From Flavobacterium psychrotolerans (GTDB lineage Bacteria > Bacteroidota > Bacteroidia > Flavobacteriales > Flavobacteriaceae): a stretch of DNA of 57,574 nt. This document shows, in pieces, positions 24,801-35,123 of the stretch. The stretch's first letter is position 1, and every line of letters starts with the position of its first letter. The DNA lies in assembly GCF_003097635.1 (NCBI RefSeq), contig NZ_QCZI01000020.1, positions 1 to 57,574 of the forward strand. Direction: 5' to 3'. Both the position numbers and the translations under genes were made by a program. The notes under the pieces are model-generated. The model was not told the origin of the DNA. It searched no databases and saw nothing but the letters and a program-made list of their open reading frames with translations.

Positions 24801-26294
24801 ACAGAAAAGAAATTTTTAATTCGAAATGCCACTTTAAAAGATGTAAAATACCAAACTGAAGGGAAATTAAACGGAAGTATTGAGCATCATAATTTTTCGG
24901 ACTGGAAGTTGGATTTGAGTTTAAATTCAAGGAAACTTCTAGCACTTGATACTCAAGATAGTGAAGATGCAGCTTATTATGGATCCGCATTTATTGACGG
25001 ATATGCCACAATTAAAGGACCTACGAATGGCTTGTTTATTAAAGTTGCCGCAAAATCAGAAAAAGGGACATCTATAAAAATTCCAATAAATGATGCAGAG
25101 TCGGTAGGAGATAATAGTTACATCCATTTCGTAAGTTCCAGTGAAAAATTCAATATAAAGAAAGGAATTAAAGAACAAACCAGAAATTATAACGGTTTGG
25201 AATTAGAGTTTGATTTTGACATCACCCCAGATGCAGAAGTTGAGGTCATTCTCGACAGGAATTCTGGCCATGGCATGAAAGGAAAGGGATTCGGCTCTTT
25301 ATTGTTTAAAATAAATACATTGGGAAAATTTAATATGTGGGGTGATTTTCAGGCCTATGAAGGAACCTATAATTTTAAATATGGAGGATTAATTAATAAA
25401 AAGTTTGATATTAAAAAAGGCAGTACCGTGGTCTGGGAAGGTGATCCCATGAGAGCTGTCCTAAATATAGATGCTGTTTATAAAACAAGTGCAAATCCAG
25501 CGGTTTTATTGGAGAATGCTTCGTTTAATAAGAAAGTGCCAGTAGAAGTGGTTATTGGTCTTAAAGGAAATTTGAGCAATCCCAATCCCGACTTCGAAAT
25601 TAATTTCCCAACAGTAAGTTCAATTTTAAAGTCGGAGATACAAACCAAGCTAGACGATAAGGATGTAAGACAAAAGCAGGCTTTAATCCTTCTGTCAACT
25701 GGTGGATTTCTTAGTGCTGATGGAGTTAATCAATCGTCAATCACAAATAATTTATATCAAAAATTTGGTGATATTTTTGGTAATATTTTTAATGATGAAG
25801 AAGCTAAAATTTCTGTAGGGGTAGACATCGTTTCGGCCGACAGAACCCCAGGCACTCAAACTGACGGGAGGTTTGGAGTTACCGTTTCCACTAAAATAAA
25901 TGAAAGAATTTCTATAAACGGAAAGCTAGGGGTTCCTGTAGGAGGGATTAATGAATCGGCCATTGTAGGAGATGTAGAAATTCAATATAGGGTAAACCAG
26001 GATGGAACATTAAATCTTCGTGGTTTTAACCGAGAAAATGATATTAATTATATAGGGGAAGGTATTGGTTATACGCAAGGAATGGGGATTTCTTATGAGG
26101 TGGACTTTGATACTTTTAGGGAATTATTGCGTAAATTCTTTAAAAATCAATCCATTGAAAGAATAAACAAATCGGACGAAAATATTCAAGATTCTAATTT
26201 GTTTCCGGATGATATCAATGCTAACGAAAAAAATAAAGAGAAACCTGAAATACCGAAAGTGAATAAAGAGGCCATTCCTCTTGATGAGGAATAA
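21858..26294 (+). CDS. tamB: TamB-like translocation/assembly protein
   Basis: This protein of about 1478 aa has an N-terminal membrane helix, a very long beta-rich region of repeated short strands (AsmA/TamB bridge type) and a C-terminal TamB (DUF490) domain from about 1100 (GFGSLLFKINTLGKFNMWGDFQAYEGTY). It acts between inner and outer membrane, in barrel assembly or lipid transport. The frame is open upstream to a TAG at 21777-21779 and encodes ITGIKKIKNIVIRSIIGL, a typical start of the membrane helix. It contains no ATG, GTG or TTG before 21858, so the true start may be a rare codon (ATA or ATT near 21792-21815). Confidence 0.9.
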   Translation: MLVLAIALTLPFVQTKIAQYVTSELNASYGTDINIDQISITVFGGVKLKKVMIWDYRKDTLIYANRINTTILDFKKLTDGDLLFGDVRLDGLTLNMKNYKGEKDNNLDKFIASFDSGKPSTKKFLLKASSVHLTNGRFILIDENHEVPKDVDFTRINATVSDFKIYGPDVTTKIDKMSFLDHRGLFVKNLSSQFTYTKKNILLKKMDLLTNHSTLKGDAALYYHREDFTDFNNKVQFDIQIDESYLATNDIRYFYNELGNNQHFNLKAHITGTLNNLVAKKMRLIDNKNSQIIGDVNFKNLFGNKEQYFYMKGNFDKVSSNYENLVVLLPNILGKKLPTSLKKLGQFSLSGKTEITTTSIDADFYMSTALGNIQSNLVMTNIDNIDNATYKGNIILEEFNIGSFLNKKDLRKVTLNLDVDGKGFKQKNLNTTFSGDIYKIDYNGYTYSKVIVDGNFKDPIFKGKVFINDPNLFMDFDGLVNLGKNDIAYNFHTKVDYANLKKLNFTKTDSISIFKGDIKMNVSGTNLDNLKGDVFINQTSYQNKKDTYYFDDFTINSSFDIDRLRTITINSPDIIEGKVVGKFQVNQLQKMLENSLGSLYANYKPNKIIKGQFLKFDFAIYNKIIEVFYPGIEIGKNTVFKGNINSDNDEFKFHFNSPEIDALANSFHNIDINIDNKNPLYNAYIQLDSIKTKYYKVRDFSLINVTTKDTLFLRSEFKGGNESQDYYNLNLYHTINAGGKNVVGIKKSELKFKDYLWFLNEGENKENKIEFDKALKNFSIDNIVMSHEDQKIELMGQLNNLVNKDLKLDFQNVELDKVLPSIENFKIEGKLNGDINLKQSNNIYQPTASIMVDNLNINSIVLGKLNVDIDGDDSFKKFKVNSVLKNNNLESFSANGSIDIADNKTNLDLDLNLEDFNLGILSPLGGEVISNIRGFASGKTNIGGDVNNLNINGRLFLKGAGLKIPYLNTDYNIEENATVDVTEKKFLIRNATLKDVKYQTEGKLNGSIEHHNFSDWKLDLSLNSRKLLALDTQDSEDAAYYGSAFIDGYATIKGPTNGLFIKVAAKSEKGTSIKIPINDAESVGDNSYIHFVSSSEKFNIKKGIKEQTRNYNGLELEFDFDITPDAEVEVILDRNSGHGMKGKGFGSLLFKINTLGKFNMWGDFQAYEGTYNFKYGGLINKKFDIKKGSTVVWEGDPMRAVLNIDAVYKTSANPAVLLENASFNKKVPVEVVIGLKGNLSNPNPDFEINFPTVSSILKSEIQTKLDDKDVRQKQALILLSTGGFLSADGVNQSSITNNLYQKFGDIFGNIFNDEEAKISVGVDIVSADRTPGTQTDGRFGVTVSTKINERISINGKLGVPVGGINESAIVGDVEIQYRVNQDGTLNLRGFNRENDINYIGEGIGYTQGMGISYEVDFDTFRELLRKFFKNQSIERINKSDENIQDSNLFPDDINANEKNKEKPEIPKVNKEAIPLDEE

Positions 26295-26513
26295 AATTGG
26301 TTTTTCAAGTAATTCTCCGGAATAGATTTTATACAATTATAGATTTAACTGCTTCTTTTTTTCTTTTAAATCAAAATAAGGCTTAAAATAAAATAACATC
26401 ATAAAAACTTATTAACAAAAACGATTGAAATTTTAAAACATCACGAAATTATTAAAATCGCTATCCTGAAAATGGTAGATGTTTGCTAAATTTACATTTT
26501 AATTGAGAAAAAA

Positions 26514-27500
26514 ATGTCAAAAACAATAAAAAAAATAGGAGTACTTACTTCTGGTGGAGATTCACCGGGAATGAATGCCGCTATACGATCTGTAGTTAGA
26601 ACTTGTGCCTATCACAACATAGAGTGTATAGGAATTTACAGAGGGTACCAAGGAATGATTGAAGGCGATTTTCTAGAAATGGGAGCGCGCAGTGTACACA
26701 ATATCGTTAACAAGGGCGGAACAGTTTTAAAATCGGCACGTTCAAAAGAATTTATGACCGTTGCGGGTCGTGTAAAAGCGCATGAGCAACTTATTAAAGC
26801 TGGTATTGACGCATTAGTGGTTATTGGCGGAGACGGAAGTTTTACTGGTGCAGAAGTGTTTAATAAAGAATATGGTTTTCCAGTGATGGGAATTCCAGGC
26901 ACCATCGATAATGATATCTTTGGGACAAGTCATACTTTAGGTTACGACACAGCTTTAAATACCGTTGTTGATGTAATTGATAAAATCCGAGATACTGCCA
27001 GTTCACACAATAGACTATTCTTTGTAGAAGTTATGGGACGCGATGCGGGTCATATAGCCTTGAACGCCGGAATTGGAGCAGGTGCAGAAGAAATTTTGAT
27101 TCCTGAAGAAGATATGGGTTTAGAGAGGTTATTGGAATCACTTAAAAAAAGCAAGGCTACAGGAAAATCATCTAGTATTGTTGTCATTGCTGAAGGCGAT
27201 AAAATTGGTAAAAGCGTATTTGAATTAAAAGATTATGTAGAAGCCAATTTACCCGAGTATGAAGTTCGCGTTTCTGTTTTGGGACACATGCAAAGAGGGG
27301 GAGCACCTTCTTGTTTTGACAGAGTTCTTGCGAGCAGGTTAGGGGTAAAAGCTGTTGAATCCTTATTAGAAGGAAAATCAAATTTTATGGTTGGAATGTT
27401 AAACGATAAAGTTTCACTTACTCCATTAGAACAGGCCATAAAAGGACATACCGAAATAGATAGAGAATTATTGAGAGTTTCTGAGATAATGTCAATCTAA
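26514..27500 (+). CDS. pfkA: ATP-dependent 6-phosphofructokinase
   Basis: This 328-aa PfkA phosphorylates fructose 6-phosphate to the 1,6-bisphosphate in glycolysis. Motifs are TSGGDSPGMNAAIRS (ATP loop), GGDGSFTGA, the catalytic GIPGTIDNDI, and EVMGRDAGHIAL, followed by GHMQRGGAPSCFDR. The Gly before DGS (GGDGS) fits ATP rather than PPi use. It lies 74 bp upstream of the GAPDH gene, giving a glycolytic pair. Confidence 0.95.
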   Translation: MSKTIKKIGVLTSGGDSPGMNAAIRSVVRTCAYHNIECIGIYRGYQGMIEGDFLEMGARSVHNIVNKGGTVLKSARSKEFMTVAGRVKAHEQLIKAGIDALVVIGGDGSFTGAEVFNKEYGFPVMGIPGTIDNDIFGTSHTLGYDTALNTVVDVIDKIRDTASSHNRLFFVEVMGRDAGHIALNAGIGAGAEEILIPEEDMGLERLLESLKKSKATGKSSSIVVIAEGDKIGKSVFELKDYVEANLPEYEVRVSVLGHMQRGGAPSCFDRVLASRLGVKAVESLLEGKSNFMVGMLNDKVSLTPLEQAIKGHTEIDRELLRVSEIMSI

Positions 27501-27553
27501 TTTTTATAAAAACTAAAGTACCATTAAACAAAATAATAAGAAAACAACATTAA

Positions 27554-28579
<1,026 letters not shown>

Positions 28580-28589
28580 TAGGCATTTA

Positions 28590-28625
28590 AAATCCCGTTA
28601 GTTTTTATAACGGGATTTTTATTTT
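28590..28625 (+). terminator. Terminator of the pfkA-gap unit
   Basis: A perfect 11-bp stem (AAATCCCGTTA at 28590-28600 with its complement at 28608-28618) is followed by a long T-run, 11 bp after the gap stop codon. Confidence 0.9.
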
Positions 28626-28848
28626 TTTTTCTGGATTTTATTTTTAATTTCAGAAATAAAATCCCACAATCCATTAATATCTTTTATTTTTTAGGAAGCA
28701 TTCACAGTGTTTTTTACATAAAACATGAAGTGTTCACTGAACTCCAGAAAGAATAAATAGTAAGGGTTATTGGAGCTACAAAAAACAAACAAATCAAATT
28801 TAGTTTTTACGAAATTCTTAAATTCTAAATTTAAAATCCTAAATTAAA

Positions 28849-29697
28849 ATGAAATTATTAGTAGATAGTGGTTCCACAAAAGCAGATTGGATTTCAATTG
28901 ATGAAAACGGAAAAGTATTGTTTACCGCTCAAACTTTAGGTTTAAATCCTGAGGTATTAGATAAAGAGGAGATAGTCAATCGTTTAAATGACAAGTTTGA
29001 TATTTCTCATAACAAAAACAAAGTCACTCATTTGTTTTTTTATGGTGCTGGTTGCGGAACTGAAAGGATGAAAAATTTTCTTAATGAGGTTTTTAAAAAA
29101 TATTTTCCAAAAGCAATTGTTACCGTTCAAGAGGATACCTACGCAGCGGTTTATGCTACGACTCCTAAAAATACAAAAGCAATAGTTTGTATTTTAGGGA
29201 CTGGATCTAATTGCAGCTATTTTGACGGAACCGTTTTACATCAAAAAGTACAATCATTGGGGTATATCGCCATGGATGATTGCAGCGGAAATCAATTTGG
29301 ACGACAGTTGTTGCGAGGGTATTATTTCAATAAGATGCCAAAAGACTTGGCTACAAAATTTGAAGAAACATATAATCTTGATGCCGATTTTATCAAAAAT
29401 AATTTATATAAAGAACCTAATCCTAATGCTTATTTGGCAACTTTTGCTAAGTTTTTGATAGAAAATAAAGAGACGGAATTTTGCAAAAAAATTATTTTTG
29501 CAGCAATGGAGGACTTTGTTGAAAATTACATTAGACAATTCGAAAACTGTAAAGAGGTACCTATCCATTTTATAGGCTCAATTGCTTTCTACCTAAAAGA
29601 GGAATTGCACGTGGTTCTTAAAAAACACGGATTGAAACTAGGAAATGTACTTCGCAGACCAATTGATGGGCTCATTCAGTATCATATTTTGAATTAA
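28849..29697 (+). CDS. BadF/BadG-type ATPase, likely N-acetylglucosamine kinase
   Basis: This 282-aa ASKHA-fold kinase has phosphate-1 loop LLVDSGSTKADW and phosphate-2 region CILGTGSNCSYFDG, followed by DDCSGNQFGRQLL. These fit the family containing mammalian-type GlcNAc kinase and bacterial 2-amino-sugar kinases. The likely reaction is ATP-dependent phosphorylation of an amino sugar recovered from cell wall. The window also encodes a GH3 hexosaminidase-like fusion and an amidase. Substrate is inferred. Confidence 0.75.
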   Translation: MKLLVDSGSTKADWISIDENGKVLFTAQTLGLNPEVLDKEEIVNRLNDKFDISHNKNKVTHLFFYGAGCGTERMKNFLNEVFKKYFPKAIVTVQEDTYAAVYATTPKNTKAIVCILGTGSNCSYFDGTVLHQKVQSLGYIAMDDCSGNQFGRQLLRGYYFNKMPKDLATKFEETYNLDADFIKNNLYKEPNPNAYLATFAKFLIENKETEFCKKIIFAAMEDFVENYIRQFENCKEVPIHFIGSIAFYLKEELHVVLKKHGLKLGNVLRRPIDGLIQYHILN

Positions 29698-29712
29698 TAA
29701 TTTCAAAATATT

Positions 29713-30096
29713 TTAATGAATTGCAATCATTGAAATTTCAATATTAACATTTTTTGGCAAGCATGCCACTTGAACCGTTTCACGAGCTGGAGCGGTTTTT
29801 TCGTTAAAATAAGTTCCATAAACAGAATTTATTTTAGCAAAATCATTCATGTTCATAATGTAAATAGTTGTTTTTACCACGTTTTCAAATGTCATTTCTG
29901 CGGCAGCCAGGACTGCTTTTAAATTTTCCAAGACTTGTTTTGTCTCCGTTTCAATATCCTCTAATACCAATTCCATGGTTAAAGGATTCAAAGCAATTTG
30001 TCCGGAAGTATACAATGTATCTCCCTTTAATATCGCTTGATTATAAGGGCCTATTGGTGCAGGAGCATTTTCAGTAAAAATTATTTTTTTACTCAT
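29713..30096 (-). CDS. RidA family enamine/imine deaminase
   Basis: This 127-aa trimeric-type protein is expected to hydrolyse reactive enamine/imine intermediates such as 2-aminoacrylate. The key R105 lies in TAPARETVQVACLP, and IGPYNQA plus YTSGQIALNP match the RidA signature. Full length. It is 34 bp downstream of the lptD gene on the same strand and converges with the BadF gene. Confidence 0.9.
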   Translation of the reverse strand: MSKKIIFTENAPAPIGPYNQAILKGDTLYTSGQIALNPLTMELVLEDIETETKQVLENLKAVLAAAEMTFENVVKTTIYIMNMNDFAKINSVYGTYFNEKTAPARETVQVACLPKNVNIEISMIAIH

Positions 30097-30130
30097 TTTA
30101 ATTGGTTTTAAAATTATCTATGATCAAAAT

Positions 30131-32854
30131 CTATTTTAATACTCTGTCTGGAGTTGTACGTTTATCCCATTTAATATCACTCAAAACTCCTGATTTTATT
30201 CCTATAAAGAAACTCCAATAGGCATTGGTGCCAAAGGGTGTCCAGTTGAAATCCATTCGCCAGCTTAATAAATCTCTTTCAAAACGAAGCTGAGTGAAAG
30301 TTACTCCTTTTTGAACAAAATCATAACCTGTTGAAGCACCAATTTTCCATTTTGGTGTTAAATCACTATTAGCAGAAACCATTAAAGAATTTCCGCTAAT
30401 TTTATTTTCTCTATTAATATTGGTATATGTCAATTGGTAAGCAAAAGTCAAATCCCAAGGTAATTTAGCATTAAAAAAACCTTTAAAATTATCTTCATCG
30501 CTACTTTCTTCTTTATCAAACTGGCTTTGTTTGCGATCGCTAAAATCCGTATTACTACCAAACAAATCATCGTTACGACCACCGTTACGTAATCCTTGTT
30601 TGTTTTCTTTTTTCATATTTTTGTTACCATCCCTGCTAGACAAGGAGTAGTTTAAAGTCATGTTAGCACTGGTCATTCTAAATAAACTACCACCATTGTC
30701 TATGTTAAAGGTATTGATAACTTTCCCAGAATTATTCAAAGCATAAGGATTTAACGTCATACCAAAATTAACATTCATTTTATCCTTAAATAACTGGGTT
30801 CCTCCGCTAACACGCAACGGTGCCCATCGAAGAGAATCGGCAGCAACATCATAACTGGTAGAAAGGTTCAGATTATTTAAAAGCATGACTTTTTTAGCTT
30901 CTGTTTTCGTAGAGTCCTTGTCTGTTACTTTGGCTTCAAACGTGTTACTCAAACTAAATCCAACATTATTTGATTTATTTTTTCCTGGAGATCCAAAAAT
31001 CCCGCCTTCAAATCGAGTATAGTCTTTTGTCATTGTTCCGGTTCCATCAGCGGCATACGTGTCGTAATAATTAGAAAAACTTGGCGTTTGGCTGTAAGAT
31101 ACCGAAGGACGCATGACGTGTCGAAGTGCTTTAATTTTTTTGTCTTCTCCCAAATTAAAAGTTCCATAAATAGTGGTTCCTATACTTGAGGAAAAGGAAT
31201 ACGTTCTAAAGGCATCAAAACCACTAACATTGGTGATTGCATCTTTATTTGTCAAACGATCAAATGATTTTCTAATGGTCTTTAAATACCATACTTCTTC
31301 GTAATTAAGTGAGGATGTTGCACTGAAATATTTGAAGACTTTGAAATTTGTACTTAATGGAATGCTATGTTGAAGCCCAGCTTTTGCATCTTTAAACATT
31401 TGGGGTTTGAAAAATAAGGAATCTGTTGTTGCAATCCTGTTTTCGCCTCTTAAATTGTATTGTAAATTAATGTTTTTGAAGAACCCTTTCTTTACGCCTT
31501 CTTTAAGTGCAAAAGGAAAAATTCGGTCTACGCTTAATTGAAGCGTTGGCAAAGTCATATTGATTTCCTGTGTTCTTGTGTTTTGGGAATGGGTAGCAGT
31601 TAAAGATAAATTAACTTGCGGAACAGAATTAAACGTTTTAGAATAGGAAATAGAAGAACTTAAAGTGTTGTTAAGATTAGATCCTGCATTCACTTGACTG
31701 ATTGATTGTTGGAAATATTTGCTACTACCCATGTTTACAGATGCCGAAAAACGAGAGTTAGGATTTGCTTTGGAATCTTGAGAATGTGACCATTGAATAT
31801 TATAAATGTTTGTCTTAGAATAATCTGGAAAACCTCTTTCGCTATTAATTAAATTTTCATAACGAATGTTAACATTACCTCTAAAACGATACCGCTTAGC
31901 ATAGCTGGATTCAAAACGAGTCGCATAACTTCCATTTGTATAATAATCTCCAAGAATGGCCAAATCATAGTTTTTACTTAAGGCAAAATAGTAGCCACCA
32001 TTCTGCAAGGAATAACCTCTTAATCGTGTATCGCTGAATGTAGGAATTATTATCCCTGACTGACTTTCTTCTGTCATCGGAAAAAATGCAAAAGGTAAGG
32101 CGAGAGGAGTTGGGACGTTTGCTATAACCATATTTGTCAGTCCTGTAACTACTTTTTTGCCAGGAACATATTTTACCTTGCTGGTTTTAAAATAATATTC
32201 GGGATCATCAACATCGCTTGCAGTAGTAAAACGAGCTCCTTTTAGGAAATAAACAGAATCATTTATACGTTTTGAAACTTCTGCTTTTACTTTGAATTCA
32301 TTTTGGTCGGTTCTGGAATTCCAAATCAAAGCTTTTTTTGTCTTATAATTAAAGCGAATAGAATCGGGTTCAACGATATTAGCTCCTTGTTTAAAATTTG
32401 GAAACTGCGTATAAACTCCTGCGGAATCTTTTATTCTACCGGCATACACCTCATTTTTCTCATAATTAAAAACAATAATTCCAGATTTTAACTCAATATC
32501 TTGATAATATAATTCGGCTTTATCATAAAGTGTTATAAGTTTTTTCTTTTGGTCTAATTTTGCGTATTTTTCAGCTTTATATTTAATTTTGCCTTCCAAT
32601 AGCGCTTTTTTAGGTTTTATGCTATCTAACTTAATGGTGTCGGTAAGAATGGTGCTATTATTAATGTTAGTTTTGAGGCTATCTGCCTGTTTTTTAACAG
32701 GAATAGAAGTCGTTTTTGCCTTTAATTCTAGAGAATAGATTTTCGTAGTTCCTATTGTTAGGAAAAATGATAATAAAACGATATTAAATAAGTTTGTATG
32801 CAAAGGTTTAAATACTATTTTTGTAAAAATATGGCTTAATTTTTGACGAGCCAA
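30131..32854 (-). CDS. lptD: LptD-like LPS assembly outer-membrane protein
   Basis: This 907-aa outer-membrane protein is expected to insert LPS at the cell surface. It has an N-terminal signal/membrane stretch (NLFNIVLLSFFLTIGTTKIYS), an LptA-like jelly-roll part (about 70-200: ITLYDKAELYYQDIELKSG, then IVFNYEKNEVYAG) and a long barrel of about 600 residues containing PFAFFPMTEESQSGIIIPTF. This is the Bacteroidota form, longer than E. coli LptD. The frame opens with TTG at 32854, but TAAGTTTG, a good -10 box, covers that codon (32859-32852). A downstream start such as TTG at 32803 is possible. Confidence 0.85.
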   Translation of the reverse strand: MARQKLSHIFTKIVFKPLHTNLFNIVLLSFFLTIGTTKIYSLELKAKTTSIPVKKQADSLKTNINNSTILTDTIKLDSIKPKKALLEGKIKYKAEKYAKLDQKKKLITLYDKAELYYQDIELKSGIIVFNYEKNEVYAGRIKDSAGVYTQFPNFKQGANIVEPDSIRFNYKTKKALIWNSRTDQNEFKVKAEVSKRINDSVYFLKGARFTTASDVDDPEYYFKTSKVKYVPGKKVVTGLTNMVIANVPTPLALPFAFFPMTEESQSGIIIPTFSDTRLRGYSLQNGGYYFALSKNYDLAILGDYYTNGSYATRFESSYAKRYRFRGNVNIRYENLINSERGFPDYSKTNIYNIQWSHSQDSKANPNSRFSASVNMGSSKYFQQSISQVNAGSNLNNTLSSSISYSKTFNSVPQVNLSLTATHSQNTRTQEINMTLPTLQLSVDRIFPFALKEGVKKGFFKNINLQYNLRGENRIATTDSLFFKPQMFKDAKAGLQHSIPLSTNFKVFKYFSATSSLNYEEVWYLKTIRKSFDRLTNKDAITNVSGFDAFRTYSFSSSIGTTIYGTFNLGEDKKIKALRHVMRPSVSYSQTPSFSNYYDTYAADGTGTMTKDYTRFEGGIFGSPGKNKSNNVGFSLSNTFEAKVTDKDSTKTEAKKVMLLNNLNLSTSYDVAADSLRWAPLRVSGGTQLFKDKMNVNFGMTLNPYALNNSGKVINTFNIDNGGSLFRMTSANMTLNYSLSSRDGNKNMKKENKQGLRNGGRNDDLFGSNTDFSDRKQSQFDKEESSDEDNFKGFFNAKLPWDLTFAYQLTYTNINRENKISGNSLMVSANSDLTPKWKIGASTGYDFVQKGVTFTQLRFERDLLSWRMDFNWTPFGTNAYWSFFIGIKSGVLSDIKWDKRTTPDRVLK

Positions 32855-32939
32855 ACTTACATATTATTTTTCGTCAAAAATAGACATTTATGAAAATTAA
32901 AAACATTAGATTTTTATTAAAATTAACTTTTAAAATATA

Positions 32940-34115
32940 ATGAATATAGTATTAAAAATTAAAGTAGTTGCGACAATTATTGTCTTCTCAATTACCTCTT
33001 CTTCATACTGCCAATACGGTTCTAAATTTAAAGTAGCTTTAGATGCTGGACATGGTGCCCATGATTATGGTGCAATCTATAATGGACACATCGAAAAAAA
33101 TATCACCCTTGGTATTGTTCTTAAAGTGGGTAAAATTCTGGAAGAAAATCCTAATATCGACGTTATTTATACTCGAAGAACCGATGTTTTTATTGAATTA
33201 GTGGAACGTTCAAGTATTGCCAACCGTGCGGATGCCAATATTTTTGTTTCCATTCATTGTAATGCCAATAAAAATCCAGCTGCCGACGGAACGGAGACGT
33301 ACGTAATGGGTTTAAATAAAAACGCCTCAAATTTGGCTGTTGCAAAGAGTGAAAATGCCGTTATTACATTAGAAAAGGATTACAAACAGAAATATGAAGG
33401 TTTTGATCCAAACAATCCTAGTTCAATGATTGGGATGACATTAATGCAAGAGGAATATTTAGAAAACAGTATTTCATTGGCTAGCAAAATTCAAGACCAA
33501 TTCATTAGTGAATTAGACAGAAAGAGTAGAGGTGTAAAACAAGCACCATTCATGGTATTACATAAAGCATATATGCCAAGAGTTTTAGTTGAAACTGGAT
33601 TTATATCTAATCCTAAAGACGGTATTCTGTTGGATTCCGAAGAAGGTCAGATGAAAGTGGCTAAAACAATTGCTGATGCTATCATCAGTTATAAAAAAGA
33701 GTACTTTGGTAATGGAAGCAACGAAAATGTTGAAAGACCATCAAAGAAAATTATTGAAAAGACAATAAAAGACTCCTCTAAGGTAATGAGATTAGAAAAA
33801 GAAGTTGTGAAACAAATCGTTGAGAAACCAGAAGACAATAATACGGATTCAAAAAATCTGGGAGTGATTTTTAAAGTTCAAATTGCAGCTGTTGGAAAAA
33901 AAATTGAATTGACACCGAGTAATTTTAAAGGTTTGAAGAATGTTTCAATTAATTCAGACAACGGAGCTCTTTATAAATATACGTATGGTGAAACATCAGA
34001 TTATGATACAGCAAAGCTAAATTTGCAAGAAGCAAAATCCAAAGGTTTTGCAACAGCCTATCTTATTGCATTTAAAGAGGGGAAAAAAATAAGCGTTCAA
34101 GAAGCATTGAAATAA
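32940..34115 (+). CDS. N-acetylmuramoyl-L-alanine amidase with SPOR-like tail
   Basis: This 391-aa periplasmic zinc amidase (Amidase_3) cleaves the bond between MurNAc and the stem peptide. It has a signal peptide (about 1-25), zinc ligands in DAGHGAHD, IEKNITL and SIHCNA, and the catalytic VETGFISN. After a charged linker (about 255-305) a C-terminal domain (about 308-390, VIFKVQIAAV...YGETSDYDTAKLNL) resembles a SPOR peptidoglycan-binding domain. It is divergent from lptD with 85 bp between them, and 39 bp upstream of the MCE gene. Confidence 0.88.
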   Translation: MNIVLKIKVVATIIVFSITSSSYCQYGSKFKVALDAGHGAHDYGAIYNGHIEKNITLGIVLKVGKILEENPNIDVIYTRRTDVFIELVERSSIANRADANIFVSIHCNANKNPAADGTETYVMGLNKNASNLAVAKSENAVITLEKDYKQKYEGFDPNNPSSMIGMTLMQEEYLENSISLASKIQDQFISELDRKSRGVKQAPFMVLHKAYMPRVLVETGFISNPKDGILLDSEEGQMKVAKTIADAIISYKKEYFGNGSNENVERPSKKIIEKTIKDSSKVMRLEKEVVKQIVEKPEDNNTDSKNLGVIFKVQIAAVGKKIELTPSNFKGLKNVSINSDNGALYKYTYGETSDYDTAKLNLQEAKSKGFATAYLIAFKEGKKISVQEALK

Positions 34116-34154
34116 AACATAGGTTTAAATATTTATAAAAAATAACAAAAAATT

Positions 34155-35111
34155 TTGAAAATAACAAGAGAAATTAAAACAGCCATATTAGTCATTGCTT
34201 CCATTTTATTATTTATTTGGGGATATAGTTTTTTAAAAGGACGAGATTTACTAACGGATTACAAAACATTTTTTGTAGAATACGATAATGTGGAAGGACT
34301 CGGTAAAACGGCCCCTGTTACCATAAACGGTTTGGTTGTTGGTAAAGTAAATAGCATCACATTGCAGAATAGTTCTGGGAAATTAATCGTAGAATTGCAA
34401 ATTAAAAGTGATTTTCCGATTTCAAAATCTAGTATTGTCAATATATATGAACCTGGACTAATTGGTGGAAAGCAAATTCAAATAGTACCGAATTTCAATG
34501 ATAAATCCATTGCCGAATCGGGAAGTACTTTACAGGGAGGAACAAAACCAGGACTTACGGATCTTGTGGCTGAAAAGTTGACGCCCTTACAGAGAAAAGT
34601 CGAAAAGATGGTAGCTAGTACAGATTCACTCCTCACAAATTTGAATAAAGTTCTTGATGCCAAAACAAGAGAAAATTTGAAAAGTAGTATTGCAAATCTG
34701 GATCAAACTCTAGCTGAATTTAAAATTGCTTCCAAAAGTGTCAATACGATTTTGGATGAAAATAAAGGAAAAATTGGGGGAATAGTTACTAATTTTAATA
34801 AAGTGTCAAATAATTTTTCTAAAATATCCGATTCTTTGTCTAAAGCTAACATTGGAAAAACGGTAAAAAATCTAGAAAACACGTTATCTAAGGTAAACGC
34901 AATTATGTCTGATGTTCAAGCAGGAAAAGGAACTTTTGGAAAATTAATGAAAGACGATGCTTTATACACGAATTTTAACAAAACGTCAAAGGAATTAGAA
35001 TTGTTAATGCAAGATTTAAGATTGAATCCAACTCGGTATGTAAATGTTTCTCTTTTTGGAAAAAAGAACAAGCCTTATATTATGCCTGTTAACGATACTA
35101 TAAAAAAATAA
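34155..35111 (+). CDS. MlaD/MCE-domain lipid-transport protein
   Basis: This 318-aa protein has one N-terminal membrane helix (TAILVIASILLFIWGYSFL) and an MCE domain (about 38-120: YDNVEGLGKTAPVTINGLVVGKV). An extended coiled-coil-prone region follows to the C terminus. It is the substrate-binding part of Mla-type phospholipid transport in the periplasm; no ABC ATPase or MlaE gene is adjacent. The start is TTG, the only initiator with a full membrane helix. Confidence 0.85.
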   Translation: MKITREIKTAILVIASILLFIWGYSFLKGRDLLTDYKTFFVEYDNVEGLGKTAPVTINGLVVGKVNSITLQNSSGKLIVELQIKSDFPISKSSIVNIYEPGLIGGKQIQIVPNFNDKSIAESGSTLQGGTKPGLTDLVAEKLTPLQRKVEKMVASTDSLLTNLNKVLDAKTRENLKSSIANLDQTLAEFKIASKSVNTILDENKGKIGGIVTNFNKVSNNFSKISDSLSKANIGKTVKNLENTLSKVNAIMSDVQAGKGTFGKLMKDDALYTNFNKTSKELELLMQDLRLNPTRYVNVSLFGKKNKPYIMPVNDTIKK

Positions 35112-35123
35112 AAACTCTAAGCC

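Noticed and set aside
28640..28848. Possible tRNA or small RNA in the spacer before the BadF gene
   Set aside because: No cloverleaf, CCA-end pattern or strong stem was found; only AT-rich leader sequence is seen.
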